DNA of 64,000 bases from Chlorops oryzae (GCA_020466095.1 CM035807.1:50496752-50560751); one strand, 5' to 3'; numbered from the stretch's first letter, positions 33,077-44,759 are shown. The notes: generated by a model from the sequence alone, not told the origin. A program made the numbers and translations.

Positions 33077-33678
33077 GTGCTAAAGCACCAAATACCAACG
33101 GAGATCGGAAAATCAGCAATCAACATCAGGCAATATCGCCTTCTCGAGGCTCGCAAAACAGAAATTAACAAACAAGTAAAAGAAATGCTGGAGCAAGGGA
33201 CCATAGCCTCGAGTAAATCTCCAATCTCCGATCATTTTGCTACTGAAAAAGGCTGGTGCGGATGGTACAAAGAAATGATGATTGGAAGTGAATTTTCGGC
33301 AATTGAATGAACGAATAATAAAACAAGTATTTCCAATACCACGAATCGACGAAATTCTTGATCAATTGGGCTGCAGCAGATATTTTACAACGTTGGATAT
33401 AGCAAGCGGGAATCATCAAGTACTTTTGGATGAAATTGACAGAGAGAAAACTGCTTTTAGCACAGGAATAGGACACTATGAGTTCATACGAATGCCATTC
33501 GGACTAACTGGAGCCCCAGAAACATTTCAGAGAATAATGAACAATGTGTTAACTGGTCTACAAGAGGTCGACTGTTTCATGTATTTGGATGATATTCTCA
33601 TATATGGAAGAAATCTGACTGAACATAAGTTGCGCTTAAGGAAAGTTTTGCAGGATTAAGGGAATAGCAACTAAAAAT
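33077..33678 (+). pseudogene. pol: Gypsy #2 reverse transcriptase, 5' part (copy A)
   Basis: Shifted frames give ...RQYRLLEARKTEINKQVKEMLEQG then FRQLNERI, FPIPRIDEIL, YFTTLDIASGNHQV (motif A), MPFGLTGAPETFQR and YLDD (about 33583). The frame is cut by the hAT foldback at 33679 and resumes after it. Confidence 0.85.
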
Positions 33679-34704
33679 CAGAGCTGTAAAGGAATGAATA
33701 ATATTTCCTTTTTAACTCACAATGAGTTTCAAACATTTAAATTCATTCAGTTCAGAAGAAATATGAATTGAATGTAAATTTAAATTGATTCCTAGTGAAT
33801 TAAAAAAATTGAAAGTCATTCACTTAAAAAAAATGAATTTATTTGAAACTTGAATTTATTCACAGTGATTTAGAAATTTGAATTCAATCAGTTTAGAAAA
33901 AAAATACTTCCATGAGTTTAAGTTTAAAATCTTTCACAGTGAATTAAAATTTTGATTTCAACTCAAATAATGAAATCAAATATTCACTGAATACGGAAAT
34001 TTTTAAAAATTTAAATTAAGGGGGTCTTCTTGTCTAGAAATTGAAAAATATATTTTATTCATATTTGACATATATGACTCATTTACTAAACACGTCAAAA
34101 CTTTAAACGCATTTTTCTCGAAACTATGTTTTCCCAATATATTTTGCCCCTTTCAGAATCACGAAAACGTCCATCAACTGAACTCATCATGTTCCGATGA
34201 GTCCTGGATTGATGGATGTTTATGGATCCAGAAGAGATCTCTTCTTCCAGAAGACGCTCCTCTTGGAAGAGAGAGTGCTCCGCTGAGTCCATTTTATTCG
34301 GACTTGTTAAAACTATTTTATTTTTTTATTGAATTCAAAGACCTATAACGTTAATTTAAATTTTTAAAATTTTCTGTACTCAATGAATATTTGATTTCAT
34401 TATTTGAGTTGAAATCAAAATTTTAATTCACTGTGAAAGATTTTAAATTTTAACTTATCGAAGTATTTTTTTTCTAAACTGATTGAATTCAATATTTCTA
34501 AATCACTGTGAATGAATTCAAGTTTCAAATCAATTCACTTTTTTTTAAGTGGACGACTTTCAAATTTTTTAATTCACTAGGAATCAATTTATATTTACAT
34601 TCAACTCATATTTCTTCTGAACTGAATGAATCGAAAATAAAATAACTCATTGCCTGAGTTATTCCGAGAATCATTCAAAAATGAATGATTCTTTTACAGC
34701 TCTG
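33679..34704. mobile_element. hAT-type foldback element (copy A)
   Basis: Perfectly placed ends CAGAGCTGTAAAGG... and ...TTTTACAGCTCTG are flanked by an exact 8-bp duplication ctaaaaat (33671-33678 and 34705-34712). Arms of about 330 bp each are reverse complements (33679-34015 and about 34370-34704). The loop carries GAGGAGCG-type sequence and a short minus frame of unknown meaning. Removing it restores the Gypsy RT reading direction across the site. Confidence 0.92.
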
Positions 34705-35210
34705 CTAAAAATAAAAACAGAAAAGTGTCAATTTTGGTACACAGAACTAATCTATTTGAATCATAAATGTTCAGAAAGAAGCGTGCTAACAGATCCTGGA
34801 AAAGTAGAATGCGTAAAAAATTTCCCAATTTCCCACTAAAAGGATCTAAGCTTCGTTTGGTCAGAGAACTGCCAGAAGTCAGTGGAAGCCTTGAAAGGAG
34901 AAATAAAAAGCCCTCCACTTTTAACATATGCAGAATTTTCAAAGCCATTCGTATTAACAATAGACGCATACAATGAGGCCCTAGGAACTTTCCTATCGCA
35001 AAAAATCCTGGAGAAGACCATCCCATTGCATTCGCTAGTCGCGCTTTAAACAACACCGAAAGACAATACTCATATATCGAGAAAGAAACATCCCGATTGG
35101 CACGATTCTGGCATAAGCTCTCTGAATAAGAGTTCAAAATTTGCTATCAGTCTGGAAAAACGAATTTGATTGCGGATGCCCTAAGTCGACTACCCTACGC
35201 AGAGAATTGC
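34705..35210 (+). pseudogene. pol: Gypsy #2 RT thumb and RNase H (copy A)
   Basis: Following the foldback, the sequence gives the KCxFW..E..YL block and KVECVKNFP of the RT thumb. RNase H follows (LTIDAYNEALGTFLSQ, about 34960; FASRALN..ERQYS.IEKE, about 35030-35090). It ends with the ADALSRLP-type linker near 35175. Several frames, hence broken. No integrase follows. Confidence 0.75.
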
Positions 35211-35319
35211 ATATCAGTAGTGACTAGAGCACAAAACAAAGCAAAGAACGAATGTCGAACAACAGAGATAGTTAAAGAAAATACCACAACAAAACAAATC
35301 AATGGAACACGCAAGAACA

Positions 35320-35757
35320 ACAAGTGAGCTGTGGCTAGAGGTATTGAGCAACAGCAGTCTACAACAACAACGAGTAAGCTGACCTGATTGGAAAGATATT
35401 GGAAATGCAACAACAACAACATATATGACCCAGAAGAATGTCGCAAAAACGATATTGGTAGACCAGCAAAAGCGCCCTATTTAAATCAAGCATCTTTCGC
35501 TGAAAGGGACTACGATCAGAACCGGTAAATCAAAGTATTCAGTAGATCTCAACTTAAACGCACCTACTCACGAGCCAGGACGTTGAAGTGTGGATCTCCG
35601 TGTTATTTAGGGAATAGCTCAGTTGAGTTGGTTAGCTTAAGGATTTAATGTTATACTTTAAAGGAAATAAATAAAAGCCATATTCAACATTAAACGGTTT
35701 CCAGTATTTCCTTGCGTTAATCTACTTGGACGCGCTCCCTAGACGACTTAACATTTA
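35320..35757 (+). other. Candidate Gypsy LTR between #2 and a further leader
   Basis: Contains a TATTTAAAT-like box (about 35478) and AATAAATAAAAG (about 35664), and ends AACATTTA right before a primer site. The 5' boundary is not determined. Confidence 0.5.
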
Positions 35758-36110
35758 TGGCTCAGCCGGTATCGGTAGTAGTTTGGAACGAACTACGATC
35801 CGTGCGGTATCAAAGAACGATAATCTTGATATTGGGTTAAAGTTGGTGGATATTCCATCCATATTCGAACCAGTTACTATAAACTGTTGGAGAGCGGTGA
35901 TTACAATTCCAACAGAGTCTTGGAGAGTTAATAATTCCAACGGACACCTTAGTAAAAACGGCGCGAAGTGGGCGGAATAATACCGATGATTTTTATATTA
36001 AGAGAGAGTTGATAACTCCAAACGACACCTGGGCAATACGACTTTTAAGGGTTGTATAAGAAATTCAATATTAGTCCAAAATTGTTTAATAAAATGGAGT
36101 AAAAAGACTG
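35758..36110 (+). promoter_or_regulatory. Primer-binding site and leader of Gypsy #3
   Basis: TGGCTCAGCCGGTATCGG at 35758 follows the LTR end. Then TTGGAGAGCGGTG (35887), GGAGAGTTAATAATTCCAACGG and a second shorter unit near 36005 repeat the leader pattern of 25860-26110. The element body that should follow is not recognisable. Confidence 0.6.
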
Positions 36111-37598
36111 ATATGAAGACCGAAGAAATAAGCGGAAGGTGGAAAGCCAAAATTCGACATAACATCAGACATGCATAACCATACGAATGAGTTCAAAAAA
36201 AAAACTTTAAACAAAATATTTTTTTTTTTGCCCAGAGTCGTCACTGTTAACAATATATTAGAATACTTTGGTTAGATACACTTATTTGATCACGTCTGAG
36301 GATCACAATAATAATTGCTCAGTTTTTTACATATATTTTAAAAACTTGAGTTACATTGAGAATAAACAGCATAAAAAGTTTTAAAAACGGTTTTGCAATC
36401 ATAGCCAAAATGTAGTTCGAACCCAAAAGCCACCTATATCAATATCACTGCTAATTTGAAAATTTTCAATTCGAACTGATTAAAATAGAAATATAAAAAC
36501 GTCATTCTTGCAAAATTTTAAGAGGGGCAAAGTCTTCTTTGAAAATTTAGATAGGCCTGCGATATATAATATAGTGAAAAATATAGAAAGCAAAATGGAA
36601 AATCTGTTGAAAATGAAGAAAGATTTTTCGAAATATTAGAGTCGAAGATGAAAATAACTTGGAGTTTGTAAGAAAAGTAAAAAAGATTGAGAGTAAAAAA
36701 GAAAATATTTTGAAATTTAGAACTCGCACGAAGAGAGGAAGCAAGCCTATGAACATGGACTTCTATCAAAATGAGATAAAAGTGTTTATTAAATAACATA
36801 TTTTCAGTCCGAACGAATAGAAAAATTAAATGATACATTACGGCAAGACAATCAAGATGATAAATACAGTAGAAATTAAGACGAAGATAGAATCAGCCTG
36901 TTTGAATTTTCCGGATTTTGGTAGTAGATTTATTTATAATCTTTGCTAAAAACATAGCAGTTAGATTTTAACGTTTTCACAAAAATCGTAGTAGTAGAGA
37001 AAAAGTTATTATTTCATTTGGAGAATTAAATGATCTTGAGACAACTCTCAAAACGAACGATTCAAATTTAATGTCATATAACGCAGTTTAAAGGACTAAC
37101 TTTGTTGGGCACTTAAAATTTGCGCACGGTCTTTACCTTTCCAAATTAGGTCTATGCGCTTAGCTATTTGATACGGTAATTGAGTAATGGCCTTAAATAT
37201 AGGGAAAGTACAGAAAATTGACTTCTTTCACTTTTTGGGCCATATCTCGGAAAGGCTACTTAAATCCATCAAACCAATGACCTTTGTGATATGAGGGAGC
37301 CCTAAGCTAACACAAAATAACCATTAGAAAAAAGTGTATGAAAAAAAAATTTTTTGTAGCATTGTGTTATAAACCAAAAAAAAAAAGCTATTTTCAAACA
37401 AGATACAGAAAATTTTGATTTTTAAGACAGTTTCAAAAGGATTATTTTCTTTTCCCGCAAAGCAACGATTAAACAAGATTTTCTAAAGCAACATACAGGC
37501 TCATGCATTTGTTTCAATATAAAGAAGTATTTAATAAATAAAATAAAAATACAACAGTTCGCACTGAGGGCACATTTAACTTATTCGTATTTTTTATT
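36111..37598. other. Unassigned AT-rich DNA
   Basis: No credible gene. 36540-36900 has Lys/Glu-rich broken frames that might be decayed gag of Gypsy #3. 36565-36930 is recognisable in noisy form at 54125-54440. Confidence 0.4.
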
Positions 37599-37856
37599 GT
37601 TTTTTAAAGAGCATCTTTTCAACAAAAAAACGCGAGCGTAAGCAAGAAATGGTCTTCCAACTTTAGAGAAAAATAAGGAACGGAATAGCATTGCGAAGGT
37701 AAAAGGGTAAAATTTTAAACATAAATTCACTTATCAGGACTAAATGCATTTTTCAAGCAAATGTGTACATATAATATGCATATATATATATACTATATAC
37801 GTTTTCCTTTATACACATATATCAAAATGACTCGAAAAGTATATGCACATACATGT

Positions 37857-38518
37857 TGTTGTGAGTTACAACATTCGTGTACTCACTGTACTACCTAGCA
37901 TGAACTGAGCAGCAGAAAAAGTCAATCGATTTCGCAAGAACAGCGAATAACAGACAGAAGCGAACAAAAGAAGTGCAACGATCGAAGACGATGACGCAAT
38001 ATCGTCACCAAAGCAGAACTAGAACTGGAACGCAGAAGTAGGTCAGCGATAATGAGAACGACGACTACGTCAGCACTAGCTGATATACGAAGTTATGGAG
38101 AAAAGCGAAATTGGGCTGAAAGTAGTTGATTCCACAACAGCAGTTCATCATTGCGGAAGTGTTCCAGATTTGGCAAGAAAGTGCAGCATAAGCACTTTCT
38201 CCTTATAAAAGGGAAGCATCAACATCGACAAGGGGACTCCTGATTTAGTATTCAAAGTCTTAACTCCGGTGCACGTACTCACCCAAGGGCCACGACGGCG
38301 GAGCGTAGACTTAAGTGTTAGACAGGGAATTAGGGAAGTCCTTTCGAGTTAATTAGGAGCTAGAGTAGGATCGAAACATTGTAATTAAATTAACAAGTAA
38401 ATTAATAAAAGGACTGAAACGAATTCACTGTTTCCTGGTTTTTATTTATAAAGGATATTTAGGTCTGGGTATAAGTCTGGAGGAGCCAGACTGATATATT
38501 CCCCTAATAACCACAACA
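37857..38518 (+). mobile_element. Solo Gypsy-type LTR (copy A)
   Basis: TGTTGTGAGTT...AACCACAACA, 662 bp, flanked by a 4-bp duplication atgt (37853-37856, 38519-38522). It has a TATA box (TTATAAAAGG, about 38205) and AATAAAAGG (about 38404). A lone LTR with duplication is the product of LTR-LTR recombination. Confidence 0.85.
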
Positions 38519-38572
38519 ATGTTTACAGGTCAAAAAAGTATTTGCATGAATGCCTCGTTCATGCATGCACAT

Positions 38573-39520
38573 ACTTAGAAATTAAGACATAAGTATAAAA
38601 AATCAGTAAGCCAAATTTCTTTTCAAACAAACAGTAGAAAAGAATGCAGCATTTGGATGCAGAACTGCATGCATCCCCATGATTTCGATTCGTTAACATA
38701 CGTTTAAAAGCTTATGCATGATTTTACGCATGCACATATTTATAAAGAAAATATATCATAAAATGCGTTACTTATTTCGCACGAACCGGGGACCGTTGAC
38801 AACAATACAAAACGAACAGAATTAGACAAAATCCTTCATACACTTGCTTAAAATTAAATACTTGTATAGCAAAAAAGCACACTTCACAACGTAGGGTTAA
38901 ACTCAAAACACCCCAAAAATTTTGCAACAATGATTAAGTATAAAAATAACTTACAAAAGTATACGCAAAATGTTCAAATAATAACTTCATATAATAGCAC
39001 CCAAGAAGTATGCAATAATGATTATGTTATAGAACAAAATCGATTCGGCAACCCTGGTCGAGTGAAGCAGTTTAAATTTGCGCTGCTGTAAACAAAATTT
39101 GGTTCAATTAAAGGTAAAATCCCGAGAAAGAGTAAACTCAATCAAACTTGAGCAAAAGCTCAAAAAGGATCCAGCTCGAGGTTCGAGAAGAAATTCTGTG
39201 TCGGCCCATTTAATTTTTGGATTTTCCGGCGCTGTTAATAAAGATAAGTGTTGTGATAAACATACATACATACGTGAACTAGATTTGCATTGTAACCCAA
39301 TTACAGACAAACCCGAGAGAGAGACAGCTGGTCTCTGCAGCTGTTTACAGCTGCCATCTGCCGGCTGGCATTCTAATTAAAGAAGGTGATGCCAGTGAAT
39401 AGATCACCTCCCTTGAGTAGCCTACACACGAACCATAAGTCAGCTGGACTTACATATGGCGCAATTAGCCAAGCTCCACAACTTCCCAGTCGGAAACTTT
39501 TACAAGAGGGTCTCATCCTG
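38573..39520. other. Unassigned; probable Jockey 5' flank or UTR at the end
   Basis: No recognised frame. 39080-39500 is GC-richer with a short frame and may belong to the Jockey 5' region, but I cannot show it. Confidence 0.35.
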
Positions 39521-39660
39521 CAGAGCTGTAAATGAATGATTCTTTTTGTAATGAATCTGCGAATCATTCAGACAATGAATTGCGATATTTAGAATGCATT
39601 CGATTCACCAAAAATTTGAATTGAATTATAATTTGAAACTAAAATACAATCTAAAACGGA
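39521..39660 (+). mobile_element. hAT foldback end fragment
   Basis: CAGAGCTGTAAATGAATGATTC matches the TIR of 33679-34704. Only about 140 bp before Jockey coding sequence. The other end is missing. Confidence 0.55.
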
Positions 39661-39665
39661 GGATA

Positions 39666-40480
39666 TTTTCCGCAGGGTTGTAAAAGAGCTCGAAGCTAAT
39701 AACAAAAATTTTTATACATACCAGCTAAAGAGTAGCAAAGGCATTGCAATTGTGATCAAAAGTATTGAAGCAGACGTTGACACAAATGACATAAAAAACG
39801 AACTGGGGGAAAAGGGCTTTCACGCTAGATCCGGTATAAATATATTTGATAAATCGGAAGCTCCACAGCCTATGTTTAAAGAAGATTTGTTGCCTGACAG
39901 TTTAAAGCTGAAGAAAAACGAAATCGATCCCATATATCATTTAAAATTCTTATTACATCGCAAAATATCGGTCGAAGAGCCACACAAAAGAAATGTTCCA
40001 GTTCAATGTGCCAACTGTCAAGAATTTGGACACACAAAGTCGTATTGCCTCTTGCGCACCGTTTGCGTAGTTTGTGGTGAACTTCATCATAGCTCAGTTT
40101 GCAATAAAAAAGCTCAAAGCGATCGCAGATTAATAAAATTTAGTAATTGTCAAGCTACCCATACTGAAAAATTACAGAGGCTGCTAAGTTTAGCAAGACC
40201 TAAAAGAACGTTTGAATTTTTAGCAAGAATCGGTAAGAAATCCTTCTAATAATATAATTTTTCCGCACCAATAGCCCTTTCAAATTCTAATAACAATTCT
40301 GTGACCTCAGGAGTTTCCTATGCTGATGTATTAAAGTCCGCGAGCACTGTTAATCCGCATGCTAACACGAATAGCAATCTTGAAGTAATGATATTCAGTC
40401 TAGCTCAAATTTTGAATGTACTTGTGAAAATGATGCAAAAGTTCGATAAAATTTTGACTGCAGTTTTGGAGAAAAAATGA
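39666..40480 (+). pseudogene. Jockey-like LINE ORF1 (Gag-like), copy A
   Basis: RNA-binding protein of the non-LTR element. It opens in the RRM-like region (YTYQLKSSKGIAIVIK...), then PIYHLKFLLHRKISVEEPHKRN. Two knuckles follow: CANCQEFGHTKSYC and CVVCGELHHSSVC, each C-x2-C-x4-H-x4-C. A frame change near 40150-40250 precedes the C-terminal part (SYADVLKS..., ending EKK). The stop TGA at 40478-40480 overlaps the ORF2 ATG at 40477 (ATGA). The N terminus is missing. Confidence 0.8.
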
Positions 40481-41465
40481 GTGTCTTGAAAATTTGTGCG
40501 TGGAATTTGAATAGGTTAACCAAACATAAGCTGGAAATTAATAGTTTTTTAAGCCAAGAAAAAATTGACGTGTTAGTCCTCTCCGAAACTCATTTAACAA
40601 ATAAAAACATATTTTTTATCCCCGGCTACATATTCTATCAAACCAACCATCCAGACGGCAAAGCGCATGGAGGCACTGGTATACTTATTCTCAAGAGGGG
40701 CAAGAAAATGGTCCCTCAAGCAATTAGTCGTTTTACTCCTTTAGAAATTCTAAGATTCTATAATAGTCTTAAATTATGCTAAAGGAATACGGGCTGCACA
40801 AAAGATCTTTTAGGTCGTGGTGCCTTACAGCCTGCTTAATATTAAAATACTTATTCGCAAAAGAATCCAACATTTTCGTCTAGATTCCTATAGTTATGAT
40901 TTCCTTCAAGCTATGACACTTTGCGTAGTATTACGTGGTAAAAATATCGTTTTATCGGCGATTTATTGCCAACCTCGCTTCATTATAACTGCTGACCTGC
41001 AATGAGCATATTGGTGACGCCGGAACTGTTGTTTATTCCATTCTTGAATCAGCAGCAAAAAATTCTACTCCTTGTACAAAAGACGGGACTAGAAAAACCC
41101 GGACCAATATAGAAATTAAAAACCTTGTCGCCGAAAAACGAAGATGCAGGCGCCAATGGCAACGATTTCGGTCTCCATTTGCCAAAGATAGACCAAAAGA
41201 CGTGAAAAAAGCTTAGACTAGCTCTAATCAGGGAAAAGGAAATTGAAAAGAGCCACTTTATCCAAAACTTACGCCCAGGGGTGTTAATCAGGAGTCCATG
41301 TGGTTAGCGAGCCGCACTTTTAAGAATCCTGTGTATAGTGAGTCACCTATTCGAAGACCTAACAATGGGTGGGCGCGATCCGACGAAGAGAAAGCAACGG
41401 CTTTTGCAGTGCACCTTAGTAGAGTATTTCAATCAAACCCGAGCATTATTGTACACAATTTTCCA
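40477..41465 (+). pseudogene. Jockey ORF2 endonuclease part, copy A
   Basis: AP-like endonuclease that nicks target DNA: CAWNLNRLTKHKLEI, DVLVLSETHLT and HGGTGILIL are visible (40477-40700). It shifts frame at about 40700. Near 40990 about 427 bp present in copy B (58624-59050) are deleted. The sequence then follows 59051-59521 up to 41465, where the tandem-duplication junction joins it to Gypsy gag. Confidence 0.8.
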
Positions 41466-41825
41466 TATAATATAAGGTTGGATATTGACACTGGTTTTCA
41501 AAGAAAAGCAGAACGGGCGAGCCTATTTGGAGCCCGAATGGAGACATATCTCAATGAGGTAGAAGCGTCGATCAAAACAAAAAAATGGAATGGCCCAGAG
41601 GCAAAATCTTCATTGGGGGAATATTATGATTGGACAGCGAGACGATTCCTTACAGGTGTTAGAGACGACAAAATAGCAAACAAGTTAACGGGAACAAGCA
41701 TTAAGGAGCTAATCGAATCAGCGAACAAGTTGTTAGAACTGCTAAGACTAAGAGCTCCTAATGCTCCGCAAATAACGATAGTGAATACAAATGCGCTACA
41801 TGTGATGACTGCACAACGGATTTAG
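41298..41825 (+). CDS. Chimeric frame: Jockey ORF2 linker fused to Gypsy gag
   Basis: The 175-codon open frame starts in Jockey ORF2 (MWLASRTFKNPVYS...), crosses the duplication junction at about 41466 in phase, and continues in the capsid part of Gypsy gag (DIDTGFQRKAERAS...). Both source frames are ordinary transposon sequence; the fusion is a by-product of the junction. There is no sign that it is expressed. Confidence 0.6.
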   Translation: MWLASRTFKNPVYSESPIRRPNNGWARSDEEKATAFAVHLSRVFQSNPSIIVHNFPYNIRLDIDTGFQRKAERASLFGARMETYLNEVEASIKTKKWNGPEAKSSLGEYYDWTARRFLTGVRDDKIANKLTGTSIKELIESANKLLELLRLRAPNAPQITIVNTNALHVMTAQRI

Positions 41826-42330
41826 CATGCTCATTCTGCAAGGAAATCGTCCGCTTATGCGATATTTGCTACAGAAGACGGATGACGCCATTATGTAGGC
41901 CTTGTGGGACTTACTGGCATGAAGAAGGGCCAAACTGTCAGAAAGATATAAGTATAACTAAAGCAGAAAAGTACAGACCGCCAGAAATGCTACCAATCTG
42001 CGCATAGTGCTCACATCACGGACATACCATCGAAAATTGTGGAAAAAAGGAAGCTTGTATTGCAATCGTTGTGAAGTAAGAGGAAATAGCACAAATAATT
42101 TTTGCGTGCGAGTCAATGCACGCCAAGTGCCAACAAGTGCACGTCGAGCACCGCAACCACCACAACAAACGACAAGCACGTAAAGTTCAACCCAAACTTC
42201 AATTATAAACAATCGAAACAACAGCCGAGCAGAGATTCAATGCTTCAAGATTGGGACACATCTCGAGAAACTGCCCTCACCAAGAATAGTATTCGGTAGA
42301 CCCACCACGGCCTAGTCTAGGCCAACAGAC
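41780..42330 (+). pseudogene. gag: Gypsy gag cysteine-rich region (copy B)
   Basis: In one frame, 41784-41940 gives a run of cysteines spaced C-x2-C-x2-C-x5-C-x2-C-x6-C-x2-C-x8-C-x2-C with WH and a further C after it, without a stop. A knuckle-like C-x-HHGHTIENC follows (about 42005-42040), then a Thr/Asn-rich tail with stops. This is the better-preserved copy of 30855-31380. The spacing resembles RING/B-box-type cross-braced fingers more than a Gag knuckle. Confidence 0.6.
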
Positions 42331-42799
42331 TGGAATGCCCAAATAATAAGTAAAAAGACGATACAAAACGCAAGAACATACACATAACGAAAAGAATGGG
42401 TAGAATTCGCAGATGACAACAAAAAAAAATACAGAGGGGAAAATAGTCAATGAAAATCAAAATCTAACCAAGAAGAGGAAATGGAATCCGAATTAAGAAA
42501 GATAAAATTCGACAACAAAAAAAGCAAGTTCAAGAAGGCAAACGGAAAGAAATGAGCCATGCCATGGCAAACAAACGCATTATTATTACTCCGAAAACAC
42601 AAATTCAGCAAAAAACTACCTGTGCGAGTGGTTTTTGAAAATCATTACACTATAAATAAAAGTATGGCGCAAAATTAAGCATGGTACGATAAAAAGGCAA
42701 ACAAATTGTTATACAAGAATTTAGTAAGCTCATAATGTACGCTTCAGCGAATGCATCAAAAGAGGATGTCAACAGGCAATCGATGGAAGAATCACGGTA

Positions 42800-43024
42800 T
42801 TAGTTGATTCGCGAGCTGACAAAATTTTGGTTAAGAGAGAAGTTTTAGCTAAAAGTACTCTAATAAACGGTGATGACAAAAAATTTTTAAGAGGAGCATT
42901 CGGAGGGGATACTCGTACAATTGGGGCAATAAATATTCAGCATGAAGAAATTCCTGAATTACAATTTAAATTGCATGTGGTACCATACAATAGCACTCTA
43001 CCAGCAGATGGGCTCCTTGGGTGA
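42800..43024 (+). pseudogene. pol: Gypsy aspartic protease (copy B)
   Basis: Frame: VLVDSRADKILVKRE...GAINIQHEEIPEL...LPADGLLG, ending in TGA. The catalytic loop is D-S-R-A-D, Arg in place of Gly. It lacks a Met start and would be part of a polyprotein. Confidence 0.65.
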
Positions 43025-43334
43025 GACATGCTCTGGAATAGAACCATTATGGACACAATCAAGAAACGATTGACCTTTAAGGTAAAAGGCAGTCAGACAT
43101 CAACGCTACCACAAATATCATTGAAGCGAGGACCACGGAGTTGTATAGCAAGCGTTTATCACAACCCCACCAAGAGCGACCAGAATAATCCCAATTAACA
43201 CGGGACTACTGGCAAATGAATTAGTGGTGCACAAGATGGAAATATACCCAATATATAGGTGAAACGTTAACAAGACCAAGAGAAGGGATTGATTTATGGG
43301 CCAAAATTCTTTTTAAATGCCAAAATTACTGTCT

Positions 43335-43600
43335 CTGTTTGTAGCCAAATCGGAAAAAATCTAATATTACCAAACTTTCATCTTCTTGACTCGCAAATTA
43401 CAGTTACATTGTTGTCTTGTTTGGCAAGACAAGATAAGAAAAGACAACAATGAATAACATTTGCGAAGAAAAAAATTGAGTCTTGGTAATAATTGATTTT
43501 TTCAATTCGACTAGAATGTTTTATTTCGTTATTCACAAATTTTTGTTTAAAATTACCTTTTTAATAATTTGGTTTGCGCCTTCAGAAAAACTGAATTCCA
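43335..43600. mobile_element. Foldback element in Gypsy, left arm partly deleted (copy B)
   Basis: Matches 32500-32770, with the ACATTGTTGTCTT palindromic core. The outer left arm present in copy A is absent. Confidence 0.6.
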
Positions 43601-43899
43601 TTGACAGGGACAGAAGTTAAGGCATTTAAAAGAATTTTGGCACATATAATAGTACTAAACGCATCAGAAAAAAAGCGAACTTCGAAAAAGGAAAAGATTT
43701 AGATTTTTCTCTTTTTAAAGACTACCAAACACGAGATTATTCAACAATAAACGTATGCAAAGATAGACCGCCAGATGAAAGATTAAATACAATAATAAAC
43801 AATTGCGGTTGAATGATGCCTTGAATGAGGAAGAGTGACAGTCCGTTTTTGCAATATGCAAGGACAATGCAGATGTCTTCCATATAATAGGAGATGCAC

Positions 43900-44517
43900 T
43901 AAGCCACACAAAATGTGCTAAAAGCACAAATACCAACGGAGATCGGAAATTCAGCAATTCAACATCAGGCAATATCGCCTTCTCGAAGCTCACAAAACAG
44001 AAATTAACAAACAAGTAAAAGAAATGCTGGAGCAAGGGACCATAGCCTCGAGTAAATCTCCAATCTCCGATCATTTTGCTACTGAAAAAGGCTGGTGCGG
44101 ATGGTACAAAGAAATGGTGATTGGAAGTGGATTTTCGGCGATTGAATGAACGAATAATAAAACAAGTATTTCCAATACCACGAATCGACGAAATTCTTGA
44201 TCAATTGGGCTGCAGCAGGTATTTTACAACGTTGGATCTAGCAAGCGGGAATCATGAAGTACTTTTGGATGAAATTGACAGAGAGAAAACTGCTTTTAGC
44301 ACAGGAATAGGACACTATGAGTTCATACGAATGCCATTCGGACTAACTGGAGCCCCAGAAACATTTCAGAGAATAATGAACAATGTGTTAACTGGTCTAC
44401 AAGAGGTCGACTGTTTCATGTATTTGGATGATATTCTCATATATGGAAGAAATCTGACTGAACATTAGTTGCGCTTAAGGAAAGTTTTGCAAGATTAAGG
44501 GAATAGTAACTAAAAAT
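43900..44517 (+). pseudogene. pol: Gypsy reverse transcriptase, 5' part (copy B)
   Basis: Same motifs as 33077-33678, ending at YLDD (about 44422). A TAG at 44466-44468 is new relative to copy A (CATTAG for CATAAG). Cut by the hAT foldback at 44518. Confidence 0.8.
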
Positions 44518-44759
44518 CAGAGCTGTAAAGGAATGATTAATATTTCCTTTTTAACTCACAATGAGTTTCAAACATTTAAATTCATTCAGTTCAGAAGAAA
44601 TATGAATTGAATGTAAATTTAAATTGATTCCTAGTGAATTAAAAAAATTGAAAGTCATTCACTTAAAAAAAAGTGAATTTATTTGAAACTTGAATTTATT
44701 CACAGTGATTTAGAAATTTTGAATTCAATCAGTTTAGAAAAAAAATACTTCGATGAGTT
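44518..44759. mobile_element. hAT foldback, left arm of copy B
   Basis: Same end CAGAGCTGTAAAGG and left duplication ctaaaaat (44510-44517). Interrupted at 44759 by the Bel element and resumed at 52414. Confidence 0.9.

Larger units (their letters stand above)
25668..35757 (+). mobile_element. Ty3/Gypsy element #2, nested by Transib and two foldbacks, no integrase
   Basis: Primer site at 25668, leader repeats, gag split by Transib, cysteine-rich region, protease, RT split by an hAT foldback, RNase H, then directly a candidate 3' LTR with another primer site after it. Integrase and env are absent. Frames are heavily broken. Part of it (from 30545) is duplicated at 41470-44759. Confidence 0.8.
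30545..41465 (+). repeat. Tandem duplication, unit A (about 10.9 kb)
   Basis: Order: Gypsy #2 gag-pol, hAT foldback, LTR/leader, unassigned DNA, solo LTR, Jockey. The same order recurs in 41470-59521. Clean segments differ by only a few percent. Confidence 0.8.

Noticed and set aside
35195..35446. Minus frame rich in Leu/Val that looks like a membrane protein
   Set aside because: Antisense of the Gypsy RNase H end and CAA/ACA-rich LTR sequence.
37770..37800. (AT)n tract as a functional promoter
   Set aside because: Simple microsatellite in the LTR flank; no other promoter element at proper distance.
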